A stretch of DNA of 64,000 bases from Sugiyamaella lignohabitans (lineage: Eukaryota > Ascomycota > Dipodascomycetes > Dipodascales > Trichomonascaceae), in NCBI RefSeq assembly GCF_001640025.1, contig NC_031674.1, forward strand, positions 372,001 to 436,000, in the 5' to 3' direction. The notes beneath the pieces were generated by a model. The model saw only the letters and a list, made by a program, of their open reading frames with translations, was not told where the DNA came from and searched no databases. Position numbers and translations under genes: made by a program. This document shows positions 10,021-20,069 of the stretch, in pieces. Positions within the stretch are counted from its first letter, which is position 1. Each line of letters opens with the position of its first letter.

Positions 10021-11456
10021 TCGTTGGCTTCGGCCATGTGTGTTGGTTAATGTATGTAACTTATTACTTTTTATCTCCGGAGATGAATTTTTTTTATGAA
10101 TTAATTTTTCATTTCAGGATATTTATTTTTTGTGCCTTATTATGTCCGTCATGATGTTCCCCATTCTGTCCATTCTGTTAAGTTAAAAAAGTAGATTATT
10201 TTTACTTTTGTTGTGCAGAAAATTATTTTTTTTCCGTTATTTTTGCTCGTCACTACATAGCAGGCAGGTTTCTTTGCTTCTTTTTTTGTTAAATTAGCCG
10301 ACAGCCCTAATCTGCCCGTCTAATCGTACATCCGCTGCAAGATCCTGGTTCAAGCTTAACGAAATTCTTGTTCCTGTTAGTTCGAGGTAGGGGTTGCATG
10401 CTATATTCTACCAAATGTCTGGTAGGAACGACGAGGGAGGGGTTTAATGTTTTAATGTAATTATTAACTGGGACATATTTCTTATTAGTTAGGCGTGAAA
10501 AAACCAAGACATCTGGCCAAGCCCACAGAAACAATTAATAATAAGCTAGTGTCAAAGTCAGTCAAACCAATCCAACTCAAGACAGCAAGCAAGCAATAAC
10601 ACAACCAACAAAAAAAAAAAACTCCTGCGAAAACCTAAACAGAACCATGTATAGACGCCGTCGAGACTTGTGACCTTTTTGTTGTTATTTCTGTTTACTA
10701 TTGTTGAGTTGGGTCGCTAGCATATTAGTTAAATGTTTGTAAATGTTAGTTTAATGTTGTTTTCGTTACTAGGAGGTTAACAGTGGAAACTGATATATTC
10801 GGCCGGTCACGGCGTTCTGTAGGGGAGTTTTGAGTATTCTGCAGGTCGATTGTATGTATGATGCTAGGTGGTTCTCGCTATTGCAGCTCGCAGCCAGCAT
10901 GAGTGGTAGTGGAATAATTTATTTTCTTTTCCGGGCAGCCAGCTGCAAAATTGAGGAGATGCCAAGCACCACCACCAAACGGTCACACTGCCAGATCCAG
11001 CTTAGCCTGGTACATCAGGCACGCGCCCACTTTGCGAAATAATGCCCGGGACTCAAGCTAAACAAGGCATTTTTTCCTGATTATCTTGCTTTTATTTGGC
11101 CTGGACTAGTTTGCTTTTGGTTTCTGCTTTTAATTTTATTTTTATTTTTATTGTCACTTCTTTTTTTTTTATATCTATTCATCCTAATATTTTGCTTTTT
11201 GCGGTCTTTGCAGCAGTCTCAATCCGTACTTTATTATCTGGATCTGTCCGGTTTCTCTTGTCTGTCGCTCTCTGCTGTCTGCTGTCGCTGCCTGAGCTAC
11301 TGCTGCTGCTGCTGCTGCCGCTGCCACTGGTACTGCTGTCTGAGCTGTTGTCTGAGTCTGTCTGTATTCCGAGTTCGTTGTCTGACTTTGAAGTCCGAGC
11401 CAGATTCTGTGACACTGGCAGTGCCACCTGCTGCTATTGTCCGCATTTGTTTTTTG

Positions 11457-11493
11457 GTACCAATTCCTTTCCTTTCCTTTCCTTTCCTTTCAC
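11457..11493 (+). repeat. CCTTT pentanucleotide tract
   Basis: About five perfect CCTTT/CTTTC units in a longer pyrimidine-rich stretch (roughly 11440-11540). Confidence 0.7.
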
Positions 11494-11658
11494 ATCCTTT
11501 TTTCTTATTCCATTTTACTTTTCTTTTCTTTTACTTTCCCACATTCACTGATCGGACCCTCGATTCCACCGATTCTATATTTATCATCCCACCACCCGTC
11601 CAACCGAGGCCCCCTGTGCCCCTGAGCCGCTCCGGAGAACTGCTCCGGCCGGGTGCGT

Positions 11659-11799
11659 GCCTCCGGCGGCTGGGGCTCCGCCCCAGACCCTGGTTGCTCC
11701 TCTCGCTGCGCTCGAGTCGGTACGTACACGGATCCCACGGCCAACTCCTGCGAAGCAGGAGCAACCAGGGTCTGGGGCGGAGCCCCAGCCGCCGGAGGC
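11659..11799. repeat. GC element, full, arms B and A
   Basis: Left B arm (loop GCTGCGC), a spacer reading GTACGTACACGGATCC, and right A arm CTCCTGCGAAGCAGGAG. Its spacer is nearly the reverse complement of that in the copy at 12079, so the two copies are the same element in opposite orientations, 280 bp apart. Confidence 0.95.
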
Positions 11800-12078
11800 A
11801 GCCAGGGTGCCCCCCTCCCCCTCCCACTAGCCCCATCCCCGGTCGGCGTTCGGATCACGGCCAACACCAGCACTAACTGATTGTGTGACGATTATCCCGG
11901 CAACGCTATCAGACCCATCTGACAGGCAGACGGCAGGCAGCCCGCCGAACACAGACTGGCATTTGATTGGCAATGGATGACGGATGGATGGGTAGCATGG
12001 CATAGAAGCATGCCAAATATGTAATGTCCATCAACTGAGATCCGAGTTGCGATGATGCGCGTGCCTGGGGGTGGGCAT

Positions 12079-12219
12079 GCCTCCGGCGGCTGGGGCTCCG
12101 CCCCAGACCCTGGTTGCTCCTGCTTCGCAGGAGTTGGCCGTGGGATCCGTGTACGCACCGACTCGAGCGCAGCGAGAGGAGCAACCAGGGTCTGGGGCGG
12201 AGTCCCCGCCGCTGGAGGC
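12079..12219. repeat. GC element, full, arms A and B
   Basis: The inverted partner of the copy at 11659, with almost the same spacer (GGATCCGTGTACGCACC). The right outer hairpin has two changes (AGTCCCCGCCGCTGGAGG), showing some decay. Confidence 0.95.
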
Positions 12220-12680
12220 ACCGCAGCGTACCCCCACCAACCCGCTCCATCAAACGGGCAATTTATCTCCATGGCCCGTGCCTGGTTAGCGCCAGTTTCC
12301 TGGCATGCGGTTCGCCGGGCCTAAACGGTCGAGCGGCAGGCGGCCCCTTATTACAATGGTGCGGGCATGCTGCAGCTACCCGAATACAGGCATGACTTCT
12401 ATGCAGCACTGTTTGTCGTGGTTGACTAAGCTTATCGGGAAATTGTCTATTGTGCATCAATGCCCATATACATATGCATCTCACTGTGCATGCAGATATG
12501 CGCTTTTAAATGCCTGTCCCGCAGCCCTCTGCAGCCCATTATCCGGCCTTACCTCTCCTTCTTCTCCTGCTCCACTGTGCCGGGTCTAGTGGCTGGCTCG
12601 ATTCACTCTCTGCCCCCCTCTCTCTCTTAGTGGGCACGGTTCCCCTGATAGACCACGTCAGGGACACGGGTCGGGGGTCT

Positions 12681-12836
12681 GCCTCCGGCGGCTGGGGCTC
12701 CGCCCCAGACCCTGGTTGCTCTTGCTTCGCAAGAGATTGCACGGACTGTGTGGGCGAGGGAGAGGGGACGTGGACTGTCGACTCGAGCGAAGCAAGAGAA
12801 ACAGCGGGGTTTGGGGCGGAGCCCAGCCGCCGGCGG
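12681..12836. repeat. GC element, full, arms A' and decayed B
   Basis: The left inner hairpin is CTCTTGCTTCGCAAGAG, again the compensated variant. The right arm has several substitutions (AAGCAAGAGAAACAGC, GGGTTTGGGG) and ends CCGGCGG, the most diverged full copy here. Confidence 0.85.
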
Positions 12837-13138
12837 CCCAGGTGGGAATCCCTCGGCGTTCCTGCGGGGGAGAGGGGTAGCGCGGTGGCCTTTTGACAGC
12901 TCGTGTCAGGAGCGCCCGTTGCTTTTTCGTTCCACAGAATAAACCCTAACCTTTGACAAGACGAGCCCGGCCGCTGGAGATAGGTCTTGGGGGGGTCGAC
13001 CTTGGGGCCTAGGGGGACCGAAACAAATCCTGGGTCGGGTTGTTGGGGTAGAAGGGCTAGCGTGCCCCGGCAAAGGGCAAGAAAACAAGCGCCAATTTAC
13101 AGTGGCAGCTGTAGCAGGATACGGTGCAGGACACGGGT

Positions 13139-13167
13139 CGCCAGCCAGCCAGCCAGCCAGCCAGCAG
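13139..13167 (+). repeat. CCAG tetranucleotide tract
   Basis: About six CCAG/GCCA units in a row inside the gene desert. Confidence 0.75.
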
Positions 13168-13628
13168 CGGATGATGTCAGGAAAATGTTGTTGACGCTGT
13201 CAATGCTGTCAATTCTGCCAGGGGCAGGAGCTGGCGACCGGCGGAGGAGCTGCTGCTGCTGCTCCTGCCGCTCCTACTGCTGTTGGACAAACTGCCTTTG
13301 AGGGCGTTAGAGCAGATCCACCGGTCAGTGGGGACGAGCTTATTCGTAACACTGGTGCCAGTCAGCCGGTGTGTGACCGTGGCGGTGCCGCCCGCCTGTC
13401 TGTGTGATGACTGCAATCGACTTCCCCGGGCTGGTTTTCTTTCTGCCCCATGTCTGCTGCCTTGCCTCTCTTTCCGCCCGCTCGCCTGTCGCCCTTCGCC
13501 CTTATCGCCTGTCCATTCCTTCGGAGCACACTCCCACACGGACCCAGACCTGGGTCTGGCACCGTTTCTTCTCAGACACAGGACACACGGCACAAGGACC
13601 GTCCCCTGCAGGGAGCCTGGCCGGCAAT

Positions 13629-13683
13629 CTCCTGCTTCGCAGGAGCAACCAGGGTCTGGGGCGGAGCCCCAACCGCCGGAGGC
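13629..13683 (-). repeat. GC element, solo arm, type A with flipped loop
   Basis: A right-facing arm whose inner hairpin reads CTCCTGCTTCGCAGGAG, with TTC where other right-facing A arms have GAA. The stem is intact. This suggests inversion of the loop through gene conversion or strand exchange. Confidence 0.9.
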
Positions 13684-13989
13684 AGGCCCCCCACCCGAGC
13701 TCGACGTTTGATGGGCATGCTTGGCATGGATGACTCGGGCGGCACCCCTGGAAATAAGGTTTTCATGGACAATTAAAAACAAAATTAAGGTTCCTCAGCT
13801 GTTTATGGTACGACCGGTGCGGACGCTTTTAAAAGCCAGCGAAAAAAATATGCCAGCCTTTACAAGTTGCCCAACCTAATTAGGTCCCGAGACCCGGGAC
13901 CCGCAACCACAACCGTTGGCAACGGGTGCGCCAATGCGGGGACATCGCGTAGTCGCTCTTTGCCCCGTGTAACAGGGGGTGGGCCACAT

Positions 13990-14132
13990 GCCTCCGGCAG
14001 CTGGGGCTCCGCCCCAGACCCTGGCTGCTCCTCTCGCTGCGCTCGAGTCGGTGCGTACACGAACCCCTCATGAAAAACTCCTGCGGAGCAGGAGCAACCC
14101 GGGTCTGGGGCGGAGCCCCAGCCGCCGGAGGC
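13990..14132. repeat. GC element, full, arms B and A
   Basis: Left B arm (loop GCTGCGC), a spacer starting GTGCGTACACGAACCCC, and right A arm with loop GGA (CTCCTGCGGAGCAGGAG). A G-run lies to the left and a C-run to the right. Confidence 0.93.
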
Positions 14133-14378
14133 ACACCCCGATAGCAACTGATACCAGGGTCGCATTTTGTGTGCATACAACGTTTGACACATGAACTGAC
14201 CGGTGTCACGGAACGACAGGATGCCAAGCTCGCCTCGGGAATCCTTTTGGGTGGTGGGGTAGCAATGGCCTTCGGCGGTTGGGATGAGGGGCCAAGGTTC
14301 ACCGGGCGACGTGACACTGGTACCGCCATGCTGAAACGCCATGCTGAAAGTTGAAGGGTTGAATAGAATTTGTACAGC

Positions 14379-14517
14379 GCCTCCGGCGGCTGAGGCGCTG
14401 CCCCAGGCCCTGTTCCTCCTGCTTCGCAGAAGACCTGCTGAGACGGTGTACGGGCCCGACTCGAGCGCAGCGAGAGGAGCAGCTAGGGTCTGGGGCGGAG
14501 CCCCAGCCGCCGGAGGC
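14379..14517. repeat. GC element, full, arms A and B
   Basis: The left arm is partly decayed (CTGAGGCGCTGCCCCAGGCCC, CTCCTGCTTCGCAGAAG). The right B arm is intact with loop GCGCAGC. A looser copy of the outer part may follow at 14540-14570. Confidence 0.88.
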
Positions 14518-14831
14518 ATGTGGTCCCGAGTCGAGCAATGGAGGTCTGGGGCCAGACCCAGTAGGAGGCATGCGGGCTGCAGCTGGCTGTGCTGGGGCTT
14601 GTGCTTGCTGCCGGCGGGAGCCAGTGGGTGGTGCCAGCTGTCAGACGGGCGTGCAGCAGCTGCGGCCGAGCAGTCGTCGTCTGCAGACCCAATTCAAAAG
14701 TGTTGAGTGAGATTCAGGCCCAGTGACAGGGCTGCTGGCGGTCCCAGTGGAGAGGTGGCAGGCTGGCGTCAGGCAGGGAGGAGGCAGGGAGGAGACAGGG
14801 AGGCAGCCAGGTGCAGGCAGAGCTTGTTTGA

Positions 14832-14870
14832 AGGTTGGTTGGTTGATTGGTTAGTTGGTTGGTTGGTTTG
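14832..14870 (+). repeat. GGTT tetranucleotide tract
   Basis: About nine GGTT/GATT units with a few substitutions, inside the gene desert. Confidence 0.7.
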
Positions 14871-15879
14871 GCTCCGCCTGTGGTGCGAGAGGGTGAGTCA
14901 GGCCCACCGCCTCGTTTCATGTCGAGTTTGGCCAGTACGGGCTGTTTGACAGAGGAGAGGAGCTGGTCAGCCAGTCAGTAGTGAGTCAGTCAGGCAGCCG
15001 AAAGTGCCAGCCGGCAAATTCGCCTGTCAGCCAGTCGGCCAGTCAGTGGGCCGGCAGGGTTAGACAGGTCAGACGGGAGACACAGGTCGAATACAGCAGG
15101 GCGGGGGTTGTGCAGATGAGAGAACGAGGGAGCTAGCGAGTGAGCTAGCGAGTGAGCGACAGAGGGAGGAGTGGTTAGCCTGCTAGCGAACGCGGGTAAG
15201 AGGCACAGCCAGCGTTTCGTTGAACTAAACTCGTTTATTTCTTTGCTCGTTTCCCCGCTCTCAAGTTGTAGCCCCTTTTGCTCTGCAACATGTATGCAGG
15301 TCTATCGAATTGGCAAGGCTCCTGACTATTGTCTCTAATTTTGAGAAAAGCAACGCGGCGGATGTCAAGCTAGGAAAAAGCAACGGGGGTCGCTCGTTTC
15401 TTTTGATGTTTTTGCTATCACAAATCGCAAATCAGAGATCGTCGGGGTCGTCAAGTTTGTGGAAAAAGCAACGTCGGTAAAGAAGCCGCTAAATTAGCCT
15501 AGTCTGGCTTCATTGTATGTGAGAAGCCGATGACCACCAGCACCACTAGCACCGCCAGCATCAACGGCAGCCCCAGTGGGCAGGTGCGACTGCATAAGCA
15601 GCAGAAGCAGCAGCAGCAACAACGCCAGATCCACCACCTGGTGCTGGGTGTTTCCGCTGATGCCTGCTGCTGCTCCTCTCATTTTCAGCCAAATATCTCC
15701 TGCACCACCTCTGAACAAGCCCACTCGCCTCTCATCACGGCCAGATACATGGACCGTCCACCAATGTCTGGTCCACATTGGTTCGTTTGACTTTTAAAAG
15801 GGCAAGGGAACAGACAACGGGGAATGGAGGAGCAAGACAGGCCGCAAATGACAAACGAGACCGCACCACGGTCAGGGGT

Positions 15880-15934
15880 GCCTCCGGCGGCTGGGGCTCC
15901 GCCCCAGACCCTGGTTGCTCCTGCTTCGCAGGAG
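15880..15934 (+). repeat. GC element, solo arm, type A
   Basis: Left-facing A arm, followed by a remnant of the usual spacer (GGCTGGGACTGTCGAGG) but no partner B arm in the next 100 bp. This looks like a broken full element. Confidence 0.9.
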
Positions 15935-16185
15935 TGGCTGGGACTGTCGAGGGTGGCTTTTTAGCTTTGGTACGCCCGTTTCGCTCGTGTCGTGAGTGGA
16001 CCGCATTATTTACTAATCAATTGCAAGGGAAAGGGGCCGGGGAGGGGGCTCTTGGTAACGAGGAGGTTCGTTACAGGGGCTGGGAGGAGCTGAAAGTGGG
16101 AAAGTGGGGGGTTGCCGCCTGAGACGAAGGGGAAGGGGAAGGAGGACAGGAAGGGCAAGTGCCCTGATCCTGTTCCCTGATCTTG

Positions 16186-16219
16186 TCCCCCCCCCCCCCC
16201 TCTCCTCCCCCCCCCCCCC
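16186..16219 (+). repeat. paired C14 tracts
   Basis: Two runs of about fourteen C separated by TCTCCT. The minus strand therefore carries two long G-runs. This sits 40 bp upstream of a solo C-type GC arm. Confidence 0.85.
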
Positions 16220-16260
16220 CTGCTGGCCGTCCAACTCGGTCCCAACTCGGTCCCAGCCCG

Positions 16261-16312
16261 CTCGCGAAGCGAGCACAACGGGGTCTGGGGCAGCGCCCCA
16301 GCCGCCGGAGGC
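16261..16312 (-). repeat. GC element, solo arm, type C inner hairpin
   Basis: GCTCGCGAAGCGAGC-type inner hairpin followed by a normal outer part ending GCCGCCGGAGGC, then a C-run. Confidence 0.88.
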
Positions 16313-17145
16313 ACAACCCCCCTGCTGCTGCATGGTTGCTTTTTGTGTGGAAAAAAAAGAGAGAGAGAAGGATTTGCTTTTGTGGGAGATTTTAACTTTA
16401 CTTTTTTATTTGCTTTTTGCGAGGTGCTGCTCATGTCCCACGTCCCTGTTAGTGTTTAGTTTGTTAGTTTGTTTCGTTTGTTTTTCCATCTGACATGTTC
16501 CACCTCGCTTGAGGTCAGTACGTCACCTGAAAACACCAATCTATATATATATATATAATAAGTGAGACGCCCGATAGTAGTGGGATATTATTATTGATTA
16601 ACAGAATTCACCAGTCATTTCGCTAACCTGACACAACTACTGACATAGCAATTCACTGGAGCCACAACGTGACTGACATTAGCGTATTATTGTCATTTTA
16701 ATTCTTGAGCTAATCAGTATTGGGACTATTTGACAGGGCTTGTGACTATTATTACGACTGAATCACGACTGAGTACAACGCCGTAATTTGATAAGACTTG
16801 ATTGTGGTGGTTTTGGTTTTTTGTTGTTGTTTTTATTATAAATACTAGTTTTGTAAGTGGATTGGATTGGGTTTTTGTGAGGTTAAGGTTGCTTTGGTTT
16901 TGTTGGGTTAATTTTGAACTTTTCGCTTGAATTACACTTTGCAAGTCAGTTTGAATTTCAACTTTAGGATCAGTATCAGTTTGTGACAATAGTCTAGATT
17001 CTAGATTCTAGTCGTTTGTTCCTTCTGTCATTTCTGAGTCATTGGCTAGATCCAGCTTATTCTCTGTTATTGCAAACCAGGTGTTGGGCAGCCGCCACCA
17101 CTGGAAGGATTCTATTTCTATTTCTGGCTTGATCGCATTACTAGG

Positions 17146-17172
17146 TTCTAGGTTCTAGGTTCTAGGTTCTAT
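17146..17172 (+). repeat. TTCTAGG heptanucleotide tract
   Basis: Four near-perfect TTCTAGG units in the region upstream of the homeodomain gene. Confidence 0.7.
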
Positions 17173-18179
17173 TTGCCAGTGCTAGGTCTTACTGCCATTG
17201 TCAAAGTGCCACCTCGTTTGCACTCGTACAATTACTAATAGTTTAGTCTTGTTCGTTTGATCTGTTCTTCAGTGCACTCTCAGTTCAACAGCTGTCAGTC
17301 ACACTATACTAATACGGCCTGGCATATTCAACATCAAGCCTACATACGACGAGTACTTTGTTCACAGACATTTTTATCAGTGAATATATCGTGAATATAT
17401 CATCTGCTAGCTTTTAGGGGTTCTACTTCTATTACTTCTAACAGCTGTATCTCCATACGATACGCCTCCATACGCTGCTGTTACACTTGTCTTGCTTTGA
17501 TTGATAGTCACTCGGAATACGCGTTTATTGCTAAACGTACATACAGCCCGGCTTTCATCACCGAGTTTGCTTCAATTTCCGGATTGCCGCTAATATTATC
17601 CTTTGCGACAAACATACATACTGCTTAGTTTCCCAGGCACATGCAGTTAGTTATACGGCTGATTATTAAAAAAACGACGATCTCTTATTCACTTTAGTAA
17701 AGTCGTTCAACTGATTTAGCAGCGACAGCGGCATTAGCGGCTGTGTGAGTAAGTAATGGATCGGCAAACGCCATTGTGACCCGCTTCACTCAGACTCAGG
17801 GGGAGCATGAGTGAGACTAAGACTGGTTTTATTTATTTATTTGTTTGTTGTTTTGTCTGTTTGGGTTTTTTCTAACTTTTGTTTCAGGTTTTTTATTTTT
17901 CATTTTTTATTTTTTTCTTTTTCTTTTGTCCTTTCATTTCTGGTTATTCAGTTTTGGATTGTTTCTTTTTATCAGATCAATTGGTCCGGTCACAATCTAA
18001 GTAATTTCTCGACGATATCTATCACCACATCTACCAGTTAATTTCTTGAAAATTTCTTGAATTTCTCGACGAATTTTATTAGTATTTCAGATTCTTCAAC
18101 TGATTGCCCCAAGTCTCAGCAAACCGACTAGATATCTCTCCGTCTTTTGCTTAGACTCTAGCCTGTTATCGTAGATTTC

Positions 18180-19613
18180 ATGAACACATCAGACCAGACG
18201 AATCGGTCGTCGTTACCTCGGTCGTCAAATTCTGATTCTCCTTTATCTGTGTCCAATATGAGCATGAGCATTGCCGCTTCGTCTGTCCAGCCTCAATGGC
18301 AAATGTCTGCCAATGATACTCCTGTGTTGCCTCATGAGCGGTCCAATATTCGACTTCCTTCGATTAATGAGCTCATGGCCTCATTTTCAAACGAACCACA
18401 ACAGTCAGTTCCTAGAGCAAACTCTTCTAGTTATTATTCTCCTGCTGTTAATGTGAAACCAGAGCCTCATTCACCTCCGTTTTACACCCAATCATCACAG
18501 CAGCAACAACAACACCCACCTGCTCATTCGCATATCCCTCTTCAATCACACCTGTCGCAACCAGAACCACGTTCTGAACATGCTTCTCTTCCCCATCCAT
18601 CGCATCCATACCAACCATCTCAGCAACCGCAACAACAACAACCTCCTCAATTGCAACAACCACATCCCCATCAGCAACAACAGCATGGCCAACAACTTCC
18701 GCATGGTCAACAACAGTTGCAACCTCTTCAACAATCGCATACCCAGTACCAACAAGGACCCGTGTCCCCATCTTTAGCATCCTCCTCCTCTTCCAACATG
18801 GACTCTGCTCCTGCCTATTCTACCACCTCATCTGGCCAACCAGGTTCTGATGGTCATTCCAACACCTCGATTCAAATGTTGTTAGATGCCTCGTCATCAG
18901 CCGACTCGAGCCAGAAGAAGCGATCTCACTCTGTGTCTTCTGCTTCCTCTGTCAGCTCTAACTCAAATAGAATGCCTCCTACCAGTGGTGGTGCTATGAA
19001 CAACAATAGCACCCCTGGAAACACATCCAACGGGTCTGCCTCGTCATCGTCACCACCATTCTCCATTTCTCCACCGCCATTCTCTGCATCGCCATACTCA
19101 CCTCCACTCAAGAGAAGAGGCAATCTTCCAAGAGCAGTGACTGACATTCTTCGTAACTGGCTGTCATCACACCTGCACTATCCATACCCCACTGAGCAAG
19201 AGAAGATCGAGCTCATGAAACAGACCGGATTGTCTTTGAACCAAGTATCTAATTGGTTCATCAACGCTCGTAGACGAAGAGTTCCTGCTATTTACAAGCA
19301 TTCAGGACTCATGAACATGACTGAACGACCTCGCCGAACTGTCAGCGAGTTCAACATGCGTCACTCACCCCAACAACAGCCCATGATGAACCATCAGCGA
19401 TCGGTTTCGCAAATCCACCACCCTCAACAACCACCACAACCACAACCACAACAACAGCCACCACCACCACCCATGTCACAACCCACTCCTCCACCACCTC
19501 CACCATCCATGACAAATCCCCTGCAACAACAGGCGCCAACTCCAGCGGCCCCTCCCCCCAACCACATGCACTACTCGTCCCAACCGCATATTCCACCACA
19601 ATGGAAGCCGTAA
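18180..19613 (+). CDS. TALE-type homeodomain transcription factor (Tos8/Cup9-like)
   Basis: A probable sequence-specific nuclear DNA-binding protein of 477 residues. Residues about 312-373 form a TALE (three-residue loop extension) homeodomain: RRGNLPRAVTDILRNWL, the extended loop HLHYPYPTEQEK, and recognition helix NQVSNWFINARRRRV. Everything else is low complexity: a Ser/Pro-rich N-terminus, a Gln/His/Pro-rich stretch at about 100-195, a Ser/Asn-rich stretch at about 205-300, and a Gln/Pro-rich tail. In Saccharomyces, the TALE proteins of this kind are the repressors Cup9 and Tos8; which one this matches cannot be told here. It is unusually isolated, with more than 10 kb of non-coding DNA upstream. 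It converges on CTI6, with a GC element in between. Confidence 0.9.
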   Translation: MNTSDQTNRSSLPRSSNSDSPLSVSNMSMSIAASSVQPQWQMSANDTPVLPHERSNIRLPSINELMASFSNEPQQSVPRANSSSYYSPAVNVKPEPHSPPFYTQSSQQQQQHPPAHSHIPLQSHLSQPEPRSEHASLPHPSHPYQPSQQPQQQQPPQLQQPHPHQQQQHGQQLPHGQQQLQPLQQSHTQYQQGPVSPSLASSSSSNMDSAPAYSTTSSGQPGSDGHSNTSIQMLLDASSSADSSQKKRSHSVSSASSVSSNSNRMPPTSGGAMNNNSTPGNTSNGSASSSSPPFSISPPPFSASPYSPPLKRRGNLPRAVTDILRNWLSSHLHYPYPTEQEKIELMKQTGLSLNQVSNWFINARRRRVPAIYKHSGLMNMTERPRRTVSEFNMRHSPQQQPMMNHQRSVSQIHHPQQPPQPQPQQQPPPPPMSQPTPPPPPPSMTNPLQQQAPTPAAPPPNHMHYSSQPHIPPQWKP

Positions 19614-19756
19614 CTTATTTAATGATGATGACACAATTATGATGATGAACCTAATTTAAACCCTGCTAGCTGGTCTACTGCGTCGAAAACAACAATACAT
19701 GGCCTCTTGTATTTTAAACTAATTATTACTCTTCACTTCCTGCTGGCCTCTCTGCT

Positions 19757-20014
19757 GCCTCCGGCGGCTGGGGCTGCGCCCCAGACCCCCCGGCTCCTCT
19801 CGCTGCGCTCGAGTCGTTTGCCCACGGGCCCAGCGTCCCTAGAAAGCACGGGTTTGGTTCGACCAGGATCAAGAGTTGGTCGTAAACCGGTGGACCCCTT
19901 TGTTTTTTACTGAATCTCTTCTGAAACAGAGCACCCCAACCGTGAAGTAGCGTCGCGAGTCTCCTGCGAAGCAGGAGCTACGGGGTCTGGGGCAGAGCCC
20001 CAGCCGCCGGAGGC
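19757..20014. repeat. GC element, full but stretched, arms B and A
   Basis: B arm at 19757-19816 and A arm at 19961-20014, separated by a 144-bp spacer instead of the usual 25-30 bp. It fills the space between the convergent homeodomain gene and CTI6, 144 bp and 56 bp from the two stop codons. Confidence 0.85.
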
Positions 20015-20069
20015 AGAGTTGGTGCTAAAATACATATTACATTACTCGTAAACCCGTGAAGGTGGGTAG

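Larger units (their letters stand above)
7694..18179. other. 10.5-kb gene desert
   Basis: Between GSH1 and the homeodomain gene I find no ORF with recognisable protein content on either strand. It holds GC elements at 7868, 8525, 11659, 12079, 12681, 13629, 13990, 14379, 15880 and 16261. It also has T-rich and T/C-rich low complexity (9000-9220, 11100-11530), phrase-like degenerate repeats (9300-10020), CCAG and GGTT tracts, and a double C-tract at 16186. The last 1.5 kb may be the long leader and promoter of the homeodomain gene. A regulatory domain, non-coding RNAs or a centromere are all possible; the sequence alone does not decide. Confidence 0.5.

Noticed and set aside
11151..11876. 241-codon frame rich in Leu, Cys and Phe
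   Set aside because: It begins at a non-ATG codon, is driven by T/C-rich low complexity and ends in the GC element at 11659. No domain is seen.
13177..13782. 201-codon frame in the gene desert
   Set aside because: Overlaps a solo GC arm, has Arg/Ser-rich random composition, and other frames are equally open.
7694..18179. DNA or retro-transposon with its own enzyme
   Set aside because: No transposase, integrase or reverse-transcriptase motif on either strand, and no long terminal repeats were seen.
7694..18179. 5S rRNA, spliceosomal snRNA, RNase P or SRP RNA genes
   Set aside because: I scanned for their well-known conserved segments and found none; structured RNAs that I cannot recall in detail may still be present.
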